Both the position numbers and the translations under genes were made by a program. The notes beneath the pieces were generated by a model. That model saw only the letters and a list, made by a program, of their open reading frames with translations. It ran no database searches and was not told the origin of the DNA. Shown in pieces: positions 7,349 to 15,527 of a stretch of DNA of 41,008 nucleotides (position 1 is its first letter; every line of letters starts with the position of its first letter). The DNA is from Crenarchaeota archaeon 13_1_40CM_3_52_17 (lineage in GTDB: Archaea; Thermoproteota; Bathyarchaeia; 40CM-2-53-6): contig MNGN01000022.1 of NCBI GenBank assembly GCA_001918745.1, positions 1 to 41,008 on the forward strand. The letters run 5' to 3'.

Positions 7349-8106
7349 GTGGCGAGACTCCTGTTGCTGAGTGATAGTCAGGATGCTTACGGTCATCAAC
7401 TGTACGACTGTTTCAGGGGTAAGAAGGTCGTGGAAGTAGTAGAGAGGGACGACGGTTTCATCCACACCAGCGCGATATACCCTCGATACTACTTTGGCCA
7501 AGTACGAGAACTGGCGGGTACATGAAAAGAAGGCTCTGCGATATGCAGCGGGAAGGACGCTCGATGTTGGATGCGGAGGAGGTAGAATCTCTCTTTACTT
7601 TCAGAAGAGAGGCTTCGATGTCTTTGGAATCGATATTTCGCCTCTTGCGGTGAAAGTCTGCAAGCTGAGAGGCGTGAAGAATGCCCGGGTCGTGTCGATC
7701 ACTGAGGTGAACTCAAAGCTCGGAGTGTTTGACACGATTCTAATGATTGGCTACAATTTCGGGCTGTTCGGCAACCCTGCTAGGGCAAAACGCTTACTCA
7801 GAAAGCTCCGCCAGCTTACGAGCCGGAGTGCGCTAATTATTGCAGAATCCGTCGACCCATACCAGTACCAAGGAACCATTTCATCTAGGTTATCACAAAC
7901 TCAATCGAAGCAAGGGCAAGATGGCTGGTGAGCTGAGAATCCGAGTGCGATACAAGAAGTACGCAACTCCGTGGTTCGACTATCTGATCGTTTCGAAGAA
8001 GGAGATGAAGCAAATGCTCGTAGGCACCGGATGGAAGGTCAAGCGTTTCGTTAGTTCTAAAGGCCCTGTGCATGTCGGGATCATAGAAAAAATATCGAAG
8101 CTATGA
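7349..8106 (+). pseudogene. class I SAM-dependent methyltransferase, two frameshifts
   Basis: One methyltransferase is spread over three frames. Frame 2 from GTG 7349 encodes 'DAYGHQLYDCFRGKK..VVERDDGFI' and runs to about 7498. Frame 3 then carries 'YENWRVHEKKALRYA' and the SAM-binding motif I 'LDVGCGGGRISLYF', 'GIDISPLAVKVCKLRG' and 'LGVFDTILMIGYNFGLFG' to about 7870. Frame 1 carries the C-terminus 'KEPFHLGYHKLNR..GKMAG', 'RVRYKKYATPWFDYLIVS' to TGA 8104-8106. Both shifts are +1, as if one extra base were present near 7499 ('ggccaag') and near 7875-7882 ('ccaagg'). As given, no full product can be made. The family is common in TACK archaea; its substrate is unknown. Confidence 0.82.
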
Positions 8107-8157
8107 GGCCCAGATCGCAAGCGACAAGTTATCGGCAGGGGCTCTGAGCCGGGGAAG

Positions 8158-9258
8158 CTACCCTATCCAGGAAACGCCGATTTCCGTTCCCACTTGTCTC
8201 ATCGCTTCAACAACCTTGGGACTGAGTGGAATACCCTCTCTCTGGAACTTTTCCATTCTTGCATGGCTCTTTTCGCCGTGAACGTAGATTCGTGATTGGC
8301 CTTCCGCCTTCGGGGAGTCCTTCAACTCTCGGGATAGCCTGTTCATGTCTCTCTTGAAGTCGTCCAGTGGCCGGAATGCGGCTGGGTCCAACGCCATGAA
8401 AAAGTGACCGACATTCGGCTTTTCCTTGTCAACATCAACGCCAAGACCCGTGGCCGAACCACTCAAGACTCCACTAAGAACATCCACCATCAGGGCCAAA
8501 CCATACCCCTTGTGGCCGGAGTGCTCTTCTCCCTCGCCCCCTAGCGGCAGAATTCCGCCGCCCAGTCTCTTCGACAAGGCGTCAAGAACTGAATGCGCGT
8601 CTTCTGTTCCTCTTCCCGTCTTATCCACTGCCCATCCTAGGGGTACCTTCTTCCCTAGGCGGTCGTAGACCTCAAGCTTTCCGCGGGGGACCACAGAGGT
8701 TGCCATATCCAGGACGAAAGCCCCCTCCTTTCCAGCGGGTGCGGTCAGGCTGATGGGGTTAGTGCCGAGGACGGCATTTCTACCGAAGGTGGGAACCACG
8801 AGCGGAGCGGCGTTGGTCATGCTCATCCCTATCAAATCGTGTTCCAATGCCATCAGGCCGTAGTAGCCTGCTATTCCGTAGTGGTGAGAATTCCGGACGG
8901 AAACAATTCCGACCGCAGTCTCTTTGGCCTTCTTGATGGCCAACTCCATTCCTCTGTGTCCAACCACTTGGCCCAAGCTTTGCCCGCCGTCAATCATCGC
9001 CGTAGCCTTGGTTTCTTTCACAATCTTGCTCTGGTCTGTGGGCTTTGTCCAGCCATTCTTGAGATCCGCGTAATACCTAGGAAGACGCGCGACCCCATGC
9101 GACTCGATCCCGCGAAGATCAGCGAGCACGAGGACATCCGTTGTAATCTTGGCATCATGTGCCGGGACGCCCAGCTTCATCCATACCTTGTTGCAGAAGT
9201 CCTTCAGTTTTGCTTCTGATACAACAACTTGCTTCTGGACAGTGACCTGGTCAACCAT
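8158..9258 (-). CDS. Ldh2/malate dehydrogenase-family NAD(P) oxidoreductase
   Basis: This 366-residue protein belongs to the malate/L-lactate dehydrogenase 2 family (COG2055), unrelated to classical Rossmann LDH/MDH. It probably oxidises a 2-hydroxyacid with NAD(P). Typical blocks are visible: 'DLRGIESHGVARLPRY' with the conserved SHG (about 48-63), 'NSHHYGIAGYYGLMAL', 'NAAPLVVPTFGRNAVLGTNP', 'LDMATSVVPRGK' and 'HKGYGLALMVDVLSGVLSG'. Length is normal. Relatives act on malate, lactate, sulfolactate or ureidoglycolate; the substrate cannot be told here. The start is ATG. It diverges from the nitroreductase gene across an 88-base gap with an AT-rich core usable as a promoter in both directions. 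Confidence 0.9.
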   Translation of the reverse strand: MVDQVTVQKQVVVSEAKLKDFCNKVWMKLGVPAHDAKITTDVLVLADLRGIESHGVARLPRYYADLKNGWTKPTDQSKIVKETKATAMIDGGQSLGQVVGHRGMELAIKKAKETAVGIVSVRNSHHYGIAGYYGLMALEHDLIGMSMTNAAPLVVPTFGRNAVLGTNPISLTAPAGKEGAFVLDMATSVVPRGKLEVYDRLGKKVPLGWAVDKTGRGTEDAHSVLDALSKRLGGGILPLGGEGEEHSGHKGYGLALMVDVLSGVLSGSATGLGVDVDKEKPNVGHFFMALDPAAFRPLDDFKRDMNRLSRELKDSPKAEGQSRIYVHGEKSHARMEKFQREGIPLSPKVVEAMRQVGTEIGVSWIG

Positions 9259-9304
9259 GATTGATTTCCCTAGACCTCTATTCGATCAGAGCGTTCAGGG
9301 AGAC

Positions 9305-9313
9305 ATTTTTTAA
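9305..9313. promoter_or_regulatory. AT-rich core promoter between divergent genes
   Basis: 'attttttaac' around 9304-9313 lies about 34 bases before the nitroreductase ATG (9347) and about 47 bases before the dehydrogenase start on the minus strand (TTAAAAAA). It is the only AT-rich block in the gap and may serve both genes. Confidence 0.4.
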
Positions 9314-9346
9314 CTTAGGCCTATTCTCGGATACACTCTGAGAGAA

Positions 9347-9868
9347 ATGGATACCCATCAAGCAATTCTGACTAAACTGGACGTTAGACAATACAGCCCG
9401 AAGAAGGTCCCGTCCGATGTGAAGATAAAGGTCCTTGAAGCGGCGCGAGCCGCCGGAACGGGAAATAACCAGCAACACTTGAGATTCATACTCGTCCAAA
9501 ACAAGGAATCGATAAAGAAGCTGGCGGAGGATAGTACAAGTGGTCCTTGGGTCGCCGGCGCTGACTTTGCGGTTGTACTCTTGACAGACCCCAAACTCGG
9601 GTTCCACCTCATCGATACAGGACGCGCGGTCCAACAAATGCAGCTGTCTGCGTGGAACAACGGAGTGATCTCCGGAGTCTATACGGGAATCAAGGAAGAA
9701 GCAATGCGGCGAGATTTTGGATTCCCCAGCGATATCAAGCCCACAATGGTGGTAGGTTTTGGCTATCCAGTCAAAAAGATAATTGGGAAAAAGAATCGCA
9801 TGCCCATTTCGGAGATAGCCTTCATCGACAAGTTCGGCAACAAATTCGATCCAAAGAAACTCGGCTAG
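9347..9868 (+). CDS. nitroreductase-family FMN protein
   Basis: The 173-residue protein fits the small NADH-oxidase/nitroreductase fold that binds FMN as a dimer. N-terminal 'KLDVRQYSPKKVPSDV' has the family's R-x-(F/Y) FMN-phosphate contact, followed by 'AARAAGTGNNQQHLRFILV' corresponding to the 'a..APs..N.Qpw.f' block. 'DTGRAVQQMQLSAWNNGV' and 'VVGFGYPV' complete the core. Length is at the short end of the family. The start is ATG close to a TATA-like box, implying a short leader. The physiological substrate is unknown; members reduce quinones, nitro compounds or flavins. Confidence 0.87.
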   Translation: MDTHQAILTKLDVRQYSPKKVPSDVKIKVLEAARAAGTGNNQQHLRFILVQNKESIKKLAEDSTSGPWVAGADFAVVLLTDPKLGFHLIDTGRAVQQMQLSAWNNGVISGVYTGIKEEAMRRDFGFPSDIKPTMVVGFGYPVKKIIGKKNRMPISEIAFIDKFGNKFDPKKLG

Positions 9869-9939
9869 GGTAGTCGTCGACCAGCGAAACTCTGCGACGA
9901 CCCTAGAGTTACCCCTTATCGAGCGCCTGTCATTAAGCG

Positions 9940-10422
9940 GTGAGAGACTGGTTGGATTTTACTGAGATCCTCGCTAACGAATTGTGGGTGGGCGCGGCAC
10001 CTTCGCTGGCAGATCTGGAAGCGATCAAGAAACACAGCGGGGGTAAGGCGGTAATTGTCGACCTCACGAGAAATCCTCGGGAGGAGGAGTGGTCCAAGAA
10101 ACTAGGCTTGCAATACGAAGATCGGACCCCCAAGGTTGAAGAAACCTTTTCCGCAGTTCCGGTAAGCCAGCTCCGACTCGTCTCCCGACTCATCGAGCAA
10201 CACATCCGTGGAGGGAGAAAAGTTTACCTTCATTGCAAAATGGGGCTCGGCAGGAGCCCGACATGCGCGGCAGCCTACCTCGTATATTGTGGGATTCCCC
10301 TTCGGGATGCGAGAGAGCTCATATTGAGCAAACGTTCGGTTTGGAATGGTGAAGATGGAAATTATGCGAGTGGCTTGGAGGACTTTGCCAAAATGTTGGA
10401 AATAGCAAGACTCTCGGAATAA
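9940..10422 (+). CDS. dual-specificity protein phosphatase
   Basis: A 160-residue cysteine phosphatase with the P-loop 'HCKMGLGRSPT' (about residues 98-108). Cys99 is the expected nucleophile and Arg105 the phosphate-binding arginine of the CX5R motif. The N-terminal 'ILANELWVGAAPSLADLEAI' matches the start of compact DUSP domains, and the helices after the P-loop follow the family. No other domain is present. It likely dephosphorylates Ser/Thr/Tyr residues in the cytoplasm. The start GTG 9940 fits the fold's N-terminal strand. It stands alone after the nitroreductase with a 71-base gap. Confidence 0.88.
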   Translation: MRDWLDFTEILANELWVGAAPSLADLEAIKKHSGGKAVIVDLTRNPREEEWSKKLGLQYEDRTPKVEETFSAVPVSQLRLVSRLIEQHIRGGRKVYLHCKMGLGRSPTCAAAYLVYCGIPLRDARELILSKRSVWNGEDGNYASGLEDFAKMLEIARLSE

Positions 10423-10465
10423 CCCAAGTCTGACCCCTCGTATGTTCGCGGAGACGAGTTTCTAA

Positions 10466-10852
10466 CTATTTCTTGAGAATTGAGCTCTTTAGGACCGTCT
10501 TTACCAAGTCTGGTTCCTTTAGAAGGTAGTAGGTAGCCCGCCTGGTTCTCATGTTTATCTTGGCGATGCCCTCTATCACGAGCTTCAGGACACGGGTAGG
10601 GTGCATCTCGATATCGCTCCACTGCCATCCTTGATACGACGGATTTCCTAATCCTTCTTCCTCACTTCTGGCAGCCAACCACAGGGCCTTCCTATAGTCT
10701 GGAAACCTCGCGAGGAACTGATCCACATAATTCTCCTGTGGACTTGGTTTTGACGCCTCTACAGTGGGTTGGGATAGTATTGTGGCTCGGGAGGAGTGTT
10801 GTGACGGGCTTGTTCTTGACACGGGGCTCGCCTTCTTCAGAAGGACCCTCAA
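10466..10852 (-). CDS. conserved-looking hypothetical protein
   Basis: The 128-residue frame has a low-complexity Ser/Pro/Thr-rich N-terminus (about 1-40). It is followed by a compact basic domain: 'NYVDQFLARFPDYRKALWLA', 'SYQGWQWSDIEMHPTRVLKL' and 'EGIAKINMRTRRATYYLLKE'. The last part resembles a small winged-helix or helical DNA-binding module, but I recognise no family. Start is TTG 10852, or GTG about nine codons inside. The next gene on the same strand upstream is the HTH_42 protein, 150 bases away, so it could be co-transcribed. Protein-like composition in the C-terminal 90 residues supports reality. Confidence 0.5.
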   Translation of the reverse strand: MRVLLKKASPVSRTSPSQHSSRATILSQPTVEASKPSPQENYVDQFLARFPDYRKALWLAARSEEEGLGNPSYQGWQWSDIEMHPTRVLKLVIEGIAKINMRTRRATYYLLKEPDLVKTVLKSSILKK

Positions 10853-11002
10853 AACAGGTAATGGAGAGACCGGAGATTTATTCAGCGCGTTTTCCTCGGA
10901 CCGGCAAGTAGGTTACAAAAGGCTCCGTGAATACAAAATCCGAGAATATCGAGATTCAATACTTGAGTACGCTCAGCCCCAGGATCCTTGCTATCTCTGA
11001 GA
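10853..11002. other. 150-base intergenic gap, nothing recognised
   Basis: The gap lies between two minus-strand genes. The frame of the downstream gene stays open partly into it without a standard start codon. No clear promoter, hairpin or RNA gene was seen. Confidence 0.3.
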
Positions 11003-12253
11003 CTAGTGAAGAGAGCCTTGCCAATACTTCGGAACCTTGCGTGAGTAGACCACTTCCTTCGCTCCGAGAAATTCTGAAAGCTGTTCGACGCTCTCTCGTA
11101 TCTCTCTTGACGTATCCCTGTCTTTGGGCGCGTGTGGTTCAGCGTATACTGCGTTGATGATGAGTTTCCCGTTTTTCCTGTCCATCACCGGGTCGATACG
11201 CCCTATGAATTTGTCGCTGTACAGTATTGGGAGGACGTAGTATCCGTACTTGCGCTTGCTTTGGGGAGTGTAGATCTCGATTGTGTAGTCGAAATTGAAC
11301 AGAAGCTTGGTTCTGGCCCTATCGCAGAACAGATTGTCGAAGGGGGAGAGCAGTGAGATCCCCGGTTGCCATTCTCCCGATTGTAACTCTTCCAGATGTT
11401 CGACGTCGTCTGAGTGAATGTATCGTTCGCCCTTCTCGACCGGGCCGTCCGTGACATCGACTGGAATGATCTTTTCGTCTGCCACTAATTGTTTCAATGT
11501 TGCCTTCAGGTTTGGATAGCGTTTACGGAAAAAGTGCCAGCTTATCTCGGACGAATTTGCGATTCCGAGGGCGCGGAGTGATCTCTGGGCCGAAAGATAC
11601 TCGACCTCGTCCGCCGACAACTCCTTCTTTGAAATCCAGGATGGCAGGAAATCTTCTGAGAGACCGTAGAGTTTCTGCTTGCCTTCACGGCCAACTACCA
11701 TTACTTCTCCTTTCAAAAATAGATGGAACATCATCCGTGAGACATCTCCCCAGCTGCCCCAGCCCAAACTACCTTTTACTCTGGTCTTGTCCTCGAACTG
11801 GCGCGAGAGTAGAGGGCCTTTCTTTCTAAGTTCGCTCAAGATATGATTTCTCAACTTCGTGTGCGCATTCAGCCATTTGTCGATTCTCTGTCTCCAAACC
11901 GATCCTTGACTTGCGAGCATGTCAGGATGTCTTCGCATTAGAGAATAGTAGAGGGGATAGTCTTCCATCATTACTATCGATGCTTGATGGGCCCAGTATT
12001 CGAAGAGCTTCTTGTCACGCCACAACAACTTGTCCAAGTCTGTTGTGTCGAAGTTTCCAAGTCTGCTCCAGAGGACGATGAGATGACTGGGGGCAACCGT
12101 ACTGATCGGATCAAGCTGGAGGCAACCTAGGTCTCGTGTCACTCCCAGAATGTCATCGGAGTTTGGTTTGTCGGGCCGTATTCCAGCGAGATGTTGTTTG
12201 GCAACTGCGAGACGTCTAGCGTTCTCTAGAGTCGTTGTAATTTTCTTGGGCAC
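11003..12253 (-). CDS. HTH_42 / YcaQ (AlkX)-like DNA glycosylase
   Basis: The 416-residue protein matches the winged-helix HTH_42 family (COG3214), whose bacterial members YcaQ/AlkX and AlkZ unhook DNA interstrand crosslinks as glycosylases. Family blocks seen: N-terminal 'ARRLAVAKQHLAG', 'DLGCLQLDPISTVAPSHLIV' (about 41-60), 'LLWRDKKLFEYWAHQASI', 'SWGDVSRMMFHLFLKGEVMV', 'LLSPFDNLFCDRART' and 'IGRIDPVMDRKNGKLIINAV'. The Gln46-x-Asp48 pair in 'LQLDPI' corresponds to the catalytic Q-x-D of YcaQ rather than the Q-x-Q of AlkZ. Length is usual. The start is ATG. Crosslink repair is inferred from the family; the window also holds Hef-like and Hel308 helicases, which act on related lesions. Confidence 0.85.
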   Translation of the reverse strand: MPKKITTTLENARRLAVAKQHLAGIRPDKPNSDDILGVTRDLGCLQLDPISTVAPSHLIVLWSRLGNFDTTDLDKLLWRDKKLFEYWAHQASIVMMEDYPLYYSLMRRHPDMLASQGSVWRQRIDKWLNAHTKLRNHILSELRKKGPLLSRQFEDKTRVKGSLGWGSWGDVSRMMFHLFLKGEVMVVGREGKQKLYGLSEDFLPSWISKKELSADEVEYLSAQRSLRALGIANSSEISWHFFRKRYPNLKATLKQLVADEKIIPVDVTDGPVEKGERYIHSDDVEHLEELQSGEWQPGISLLSPFDNLFCDRARTKLLFNFDYTIEIYTPQSKRKYGYYVLPILYSDKFIGRIDPVMDRKNGKLIINAVYAEPHAPKDRDTSREIRESVEQLSEFLGAKEVVYSRKVPKYWQGSLH

Positions 12254-12407
12254 GTAGGAGAATTTGTCTTGGCTGTTTCATAAGGGATTCGAACTTGACT
12301 CTTCCTAGTTGACTTCAAACAAGAACCTAGGGCAAATTGTGCATGCTTTGCATCGAGTAAGACTGTCAATAGAAAGAGCTAAGGTGTGACTGTCGAAGAA
12401 TGGTTGG
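12254..12407. other. 154-base gap between divergent genes
   Basis: It lies between the glycosylase-like gene and the channel-like gene and must hold their promoters. No convincing TATA box was picked out. 'gggattcgaac' at 12284-12294 resembles a tRNA T-loop but has no matching arms. Confidence 0.25.
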
Positions 12408-12821
12408 TTGCTCATGACCGAAGGAGGTATCGCTAGACTAGTTCGGCATCCTCTATCTCCCTTCAAGAAGAGAGCGTTCTTCTCAATCGTAATTCTTGGC
12501 TTAGTGATGGCTATCGGAACCATTGGGATGATGGTCTTGGAAGGCTGGGACCTAGTGACCTCGTTCTATTTCATGTCCCTACTCGCAACGGCTGAAGGCC
12601 CCGCACAATCGCCCATGACCGTTGGGGGCAAGATCTTCGCGTCTTTCATGGCCTTTCTCTCGATCGGCGCAGCAATATCCGCGATCACGTTCGCCTTCGG
12701 ACCCTTGTTTGGCTCGGTAGTGAGAGAGGGCTTCGCGTATGTCGAGAGAGAAGAGGACAAACTGAAGACAAGACTAGAGCGCAAAGACAAGGCTCACTCC
12801 TCTAGTGGCCCGGAGAGCTAG
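12408..12821 (+). CDS. two-helix ion-channel-like membrane protein, degenerate filter
   Basis: The 137-residue protein has the TM-pore-TM plan of Ion_trans_2 channels. An N-terminal basic stretch precedes TM1 'SIVILGLVMAIGTIGMMVLE'. Then comes a pore-loop-like 'SFYFMSLLATAEGPAQSPMT', then TM2 'ASFMAFLSIGAAISAITFAF', and a charged coiled tail 'VEREEDKLKTRLERKDKAH'. In potassium channels the loop reads T-x-G-Y-G-D; here it reads ATAEGPAQ, so potassium selectivity is unlikely. It lacks a C-terminal RCK domain. Start is TTG 12408 or ATG 12414. It is followed after 3 bases by a VOC gene, so the two may be co-transcribed. Ion specificity is unknown. Confidence 0.65.
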   Translation: MLMTEGGIARLVRHPLSPFKKRAFFSIVILGLVMAIGTIGMMVLEGWDLVTSFYFMSLLATAEGPAQSPMTVGGKIFASFMAFLSIGAAISAITFAFGPLFGSVVREGFAYVEREEDKLKTRLERKDKAHSSSGPES

Positions 12822-12824
12822 GAC

Positions 12825-13181
12825 TTGCCAAAACTCATCAGCGACATCGGTCATATCATCCTTCAAGTCGGAGATATGGACAAGGCGCTCAAGCTATACT
12901 GCGAAACGCTGGGATTCGAACTCAAGGAACACTCGCCTGAATGGAGCGTCATCGCCACCAAGCTCGGCGAGCTGACCCTCTACAAGACCCCGAAGATCAC
13001 ACCGCTAGTTCTGCGAGGCGCCGATGTAACCCCAATTAGCCTTCACGTCAAAAGCTTCGAAGAAGCAGCTGATCAATTGGAGAAGAAAGGATACTCAGTC
13101 AAACGGAAAGGCAAGAACTCGGGAACGCTTAGGGACCCGTGGGGAAACATGATCGAACTCCACGATCATCGGAAAGCTTGA
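12825..13181 (+). CDS. VOC/glyoxalase-superfamily protein
   Basis: The 118-residue protein is a single vicinal-oxygen-chelate domain of two beta-alpha-beta-beta-beta units. 'DIGHIILQVGDMDKALKLYC' opens unit one with a possible metal-ligand His, and 'TPISLHVKSFEEAADQLEKK' opens unit two. 'LRDPWGNMIELHD' is the closing motif, with Glu as the usual fourth ligand. VOC members include glyoxalase I, dioxygenases and antibiotic-binding proteins, so function is open. The start is TTG 12825, 3 bases after the channel-like gene. Confidence 0.85.
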   Translation: MPKLISDIGHIILQVGDMDKALKLYCETLGFELKEHSPEWSVIATKLGELTLYKTPKITPLVLRGADVTPISLHVKSFEEAADQLEKKGYSVKRKGKNSGTLRDPWGNMIELHDHRKA

Positions 13182-13229
13182 ATCTTTTCGATTCAGGATT
13201 TGCGATCAGGTACCCGATGGATGTACGGA

Positions 13230-14552
13230 TCACTTTTTCATGAAAGGCATGCCTTTCATCATGGGTCCACGTCGTTTCATCTGCTTCATCATTTTCCGCA
13301 TCGTAAAATACTGGTTAACTAATTCTCGCACTTCGCGCTCCGGCCGACCAGCACCTCGCGCGATTCTCTTCGACCTAGAGCTGTCTACCAATCGAGGCTC
13401 CTCCAGCTCCTTCTTGGTCATTGATTGAATAATCACTCTCCACGCTTTCATCTTCTCCTCCGCCACTCCTAATTGCTCCTCAGGAAGACTCACGCCACCC
13501 GGAATCATCTGCAACACTTTTCTCAATGGTCCCATCTTGCGAAGGTTCTCCATCTGATCGTACATGTCCTTCAGAGTGAAACGGCCTTCCATGAACTGTT
13601 TGACTTTCGCCTCGGGAACTTGCACCTCCGCGTCCTTCACTTTCTCCAGAAGCGCGTTCAGATCGCCCATTCCCAAGAGCCGTCCGACAAAATCCGTCGG
13701 GACGAACTGCTCCAAATCCTCAACTCGTTCTCCAGTTCCGATGAATTTCACCTTGGAACCAGTCCCTGCAACAGCTGAGAGCGCTCCTCCTCCCTTGGCG
13801 GACCCGTCCATCTTTGTCAGAAGCACGGACCCGATAGGCGTTGCTTCGTGGAACGCGCGGGCTTGAGTAATCGCCTGCTGTCCAATTGTGGCATCGATTG
13901 CCAACACGATTTCGTCGGGCTTCACGGCAGAAGCAATTCTCTTCATCTCATCCATCAGGTCCCGCTCATTCCTATGCCTTCCTGCAGTATCGATAATCAC
14001 CAAGTCGGTTTTCTCCTTCCGGTAGTGGTCGAGACCATGCTTCGCGATGTCCTCGGGCTTCTTATTGCCCGGCTCACCGTAAACCGGAATCTCAACACTG
14101 GCCGCTAACTGCTTCAATTGTTCCAGTGCACCAGGACGGTAAGTATCAGCGCCAACGACGCCCACCCTCAATCCTCGCTTCTGGAAAAACCGCGCCAGTT
14201 TCACCGAGCTAGTCGTCTTTCCCGTTCCCTGAATTCCGACAAGCATGAGCTTGCGAAACACGCCTGGTTGAACTTCGACTTTGGCGGGGTCTTGGCCGAC
14301 AAACTTTGTCATTTCTTCGTACAGGACTTTGACAACATGCTCGCGTCTGGTAATACCCGGGGGAAGCTTCTCCTTCAGCGAACGATCTTCGACTGCCTTG
14401 GATAGTTGGAGGACAAGCTCGACGTTCACGTCCGCCTGCAATAGTGTCCTCTGGAGGTCTTTCACAAGCTCCTTGATCGCCTTCTCGTCGACGTTCGGCA
14501 TCCGCAACAGCTTGCGGACCGCGTCCGTCAAAGAACGGCCAACCGTTTCCAA
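13230..14552 (-). CDS. srp54: signal recognition particle protein SRP54
   Basis: The 440-residue SRP GTPase binds SRP RNA and signal sequences and delivers ribosomes to the membrane receptor FtsY. The N domain (1-90) leads to the G domain with 'GIQGTGKTTSSVKLARF' (G1), 'GVVGADTYRPGALEQL', 'IIDTAGRHRNERDL' (G3) and 'LTKMDGSAKGGGALS' (G4 and closing loop). The C-terminal M domain (about 300-440) is Met-rich, ending 'KQMKRRGPMMKGMPFMKK', as needed for signal-peptide and RNA binding. Length is normal for archaea. The start is TTG 14552, 2 bases after the DHS stop, so it is the last gene of an aIF5A-DHS-SRP54 unit. Confidence 0.97.
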   Translation of the reverse strand: METVGRSLTDAVRKLLRMPNVDEKAIKELVKDLQRTLLQADVNVELVLQLSKAVEDRSLKEKLPPGITRREHVVKVLYEEMTKFVGQDPAKVEVQPGVFRKLMLVGIQGTGKTTSSVKLARFFQKRGLRVGVVGADTYRPGALEQLKQLAASVEIPVYGEPGNKKPEDIAKHGLDHYRKEKTDLVIIDTAGRHRNERDLMDEMKRIASAVKPDEIVLAIDATIGQQAITQARAFHEATPIGSVLLTKMDGSAKGGGALSAVAGTGSKVKFIGTGERVEDLEQFVPTDFVGRLLGMGDLNALLEKVKDAEVQVPEAKVKQFMEGRFTLKDMYDQMENLRKMGPLRKVLQMIPGGVSLPEEQLGVAEEKMKAWRVIIQSMTKKELEEPRLVDSSRSKRIARGAGRPEREVRELVNQYFTMRKMMKQMKRRGPMMKGMPFMKK

Positions 14553-14554
14553 GA

Positions 14555-15469
14555 CTACTCTCTTAACGTTCTCGCGCGCTTCTTAACCTTCCCAAGAACA
14601 GCTGCGATTATCAGCGGGAAGCAAACGGTTGCATCACCGTACACATCAACGAACTTTCCTCCTTTCCGGATTTTCCTCCAGCTGATCGACTCAGCCAACG
14701 GAGCACCGCTCAATCCTCCCGGCTCAGGCCTATCCGCGGTAATCTGAACCGCGGCATCAACCCCTTCTCGCAGAACACTGGCCAAAAGGGTGTGGTGCTT
14801 GGGTAATCCTCCACCCAGGATCAAGACCCCGAGCTTCTTCGAGGTCATCGCCATTTCTACCATGTTCGTTACATCAGCCATCGGATTCAATTGCAGCAAT
14901 TCTGTCTGGGAGAAACTCCAGAGACTAAGACCGAGGATCGAGTCCAGCAGCCCTGGCGAGAAAATCTTGACCTTGTTTCGGGCAGCTTTGTAGAGAATCG
15001 AATCCTTGTCCCCAAGGAGGACGCCAATTTTTTCCAGGATGTCCGAGAATGCCACTCCTCGTCTCTGATCAGCTGGAATTTTTCCAAGAAGCCTTCGAAC
15101 TGTCTTGTCTAGAATCTGGAATGATTCTTCTTTGACAAAGATGTCTGCGATCCGACTGTACCCTTTCTTGATCAGGAGACGGTCGTCAACCTGGAAAGTG
15201 CCCTGGTAGTGGTGAAGGCCAAGGGCCTCGATCACATCATGGGTCAAGTTCGCCCCCGAGGTCACGATCGCATCGAGAAACCCTCGATCGATCAGGTCCC
15301 CAATGAGCAACCTAAACCCTGAAGGAACCATCGGGCCGGCGAGCGTCAGGAAATTGGTGAAATCCTTCCCTCGGAACATCTCCTCGACAACATCGGCGGC
15401 GGCCCCGATTCGGCCTCCACCCAGGACCCCGGTCGCGCCCATCTCTTGAACGAGAGCGGTCGCGGTCAT
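14555..15469 (-). CDS. deoxyhypusine synthase
   Basis: Deoxyhypusine synthase transfers the butylamine group of spermidine to a lysine of aIF5A using NAD. The 304-residue protein has 'EMGATGVLGGGRIGAAADV' at the start, 'FLTLAGPMVPSGFRLLIGDL', 'DAIVTSGANLTHDVIEALG' (NAD site), 'LGGGLPKHHTLLASVL' and the active-site region 'ESISWRKIRKGGKFVDVYGD', where Lys266 is the expected imine-forming lysine. It is slightly shorter than most archaeal forms at the N-terminus. The start is ATG. Its substrate protein is encoded 58 bases upstream on the same strand, and SRP54 follows after 2 bases. Confidence 0.96.
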   Translation of the reverse strand: MTATALVQEMGATGVLGGGRIGAAADVVEEMFRGKDFTNFLTLAGPMVPSGFRLLIGDLIDRGFLDAIVTSGANLTHDVIEALGLHHYQGTFQVDDRLLIKKGYSRIADIFVKEESFQILDKTVRRLLGKIPADQRRGVAFSDILEKIGVLLGDKDSILYKAARNKVKIFSPGLLDSILGLSLWSFSQTELLQLNPMADVTNMVEMAMTSKKLGVLILGGGLPKHHTLLASVLREGVDAAVQITADRPEPGGLSGAPLAESISWRKIRKGGKFVDVYGDATVCFPLIIAAVLGKVKKRARTLRE

Positions 15470-15527
15470 TCCCGGCCAGAGCCGTAGGTGTCTTACTCTT
15501 GAAGGATTTTTACTCGTGATGGATTGC

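Noticed and set aside
12284-12294. T-loop-like 'gggattcgaac' in the 12254-12407 gap
   Set aside because: Flanking bases do not form a T stem, acceptor or anticodon arm.
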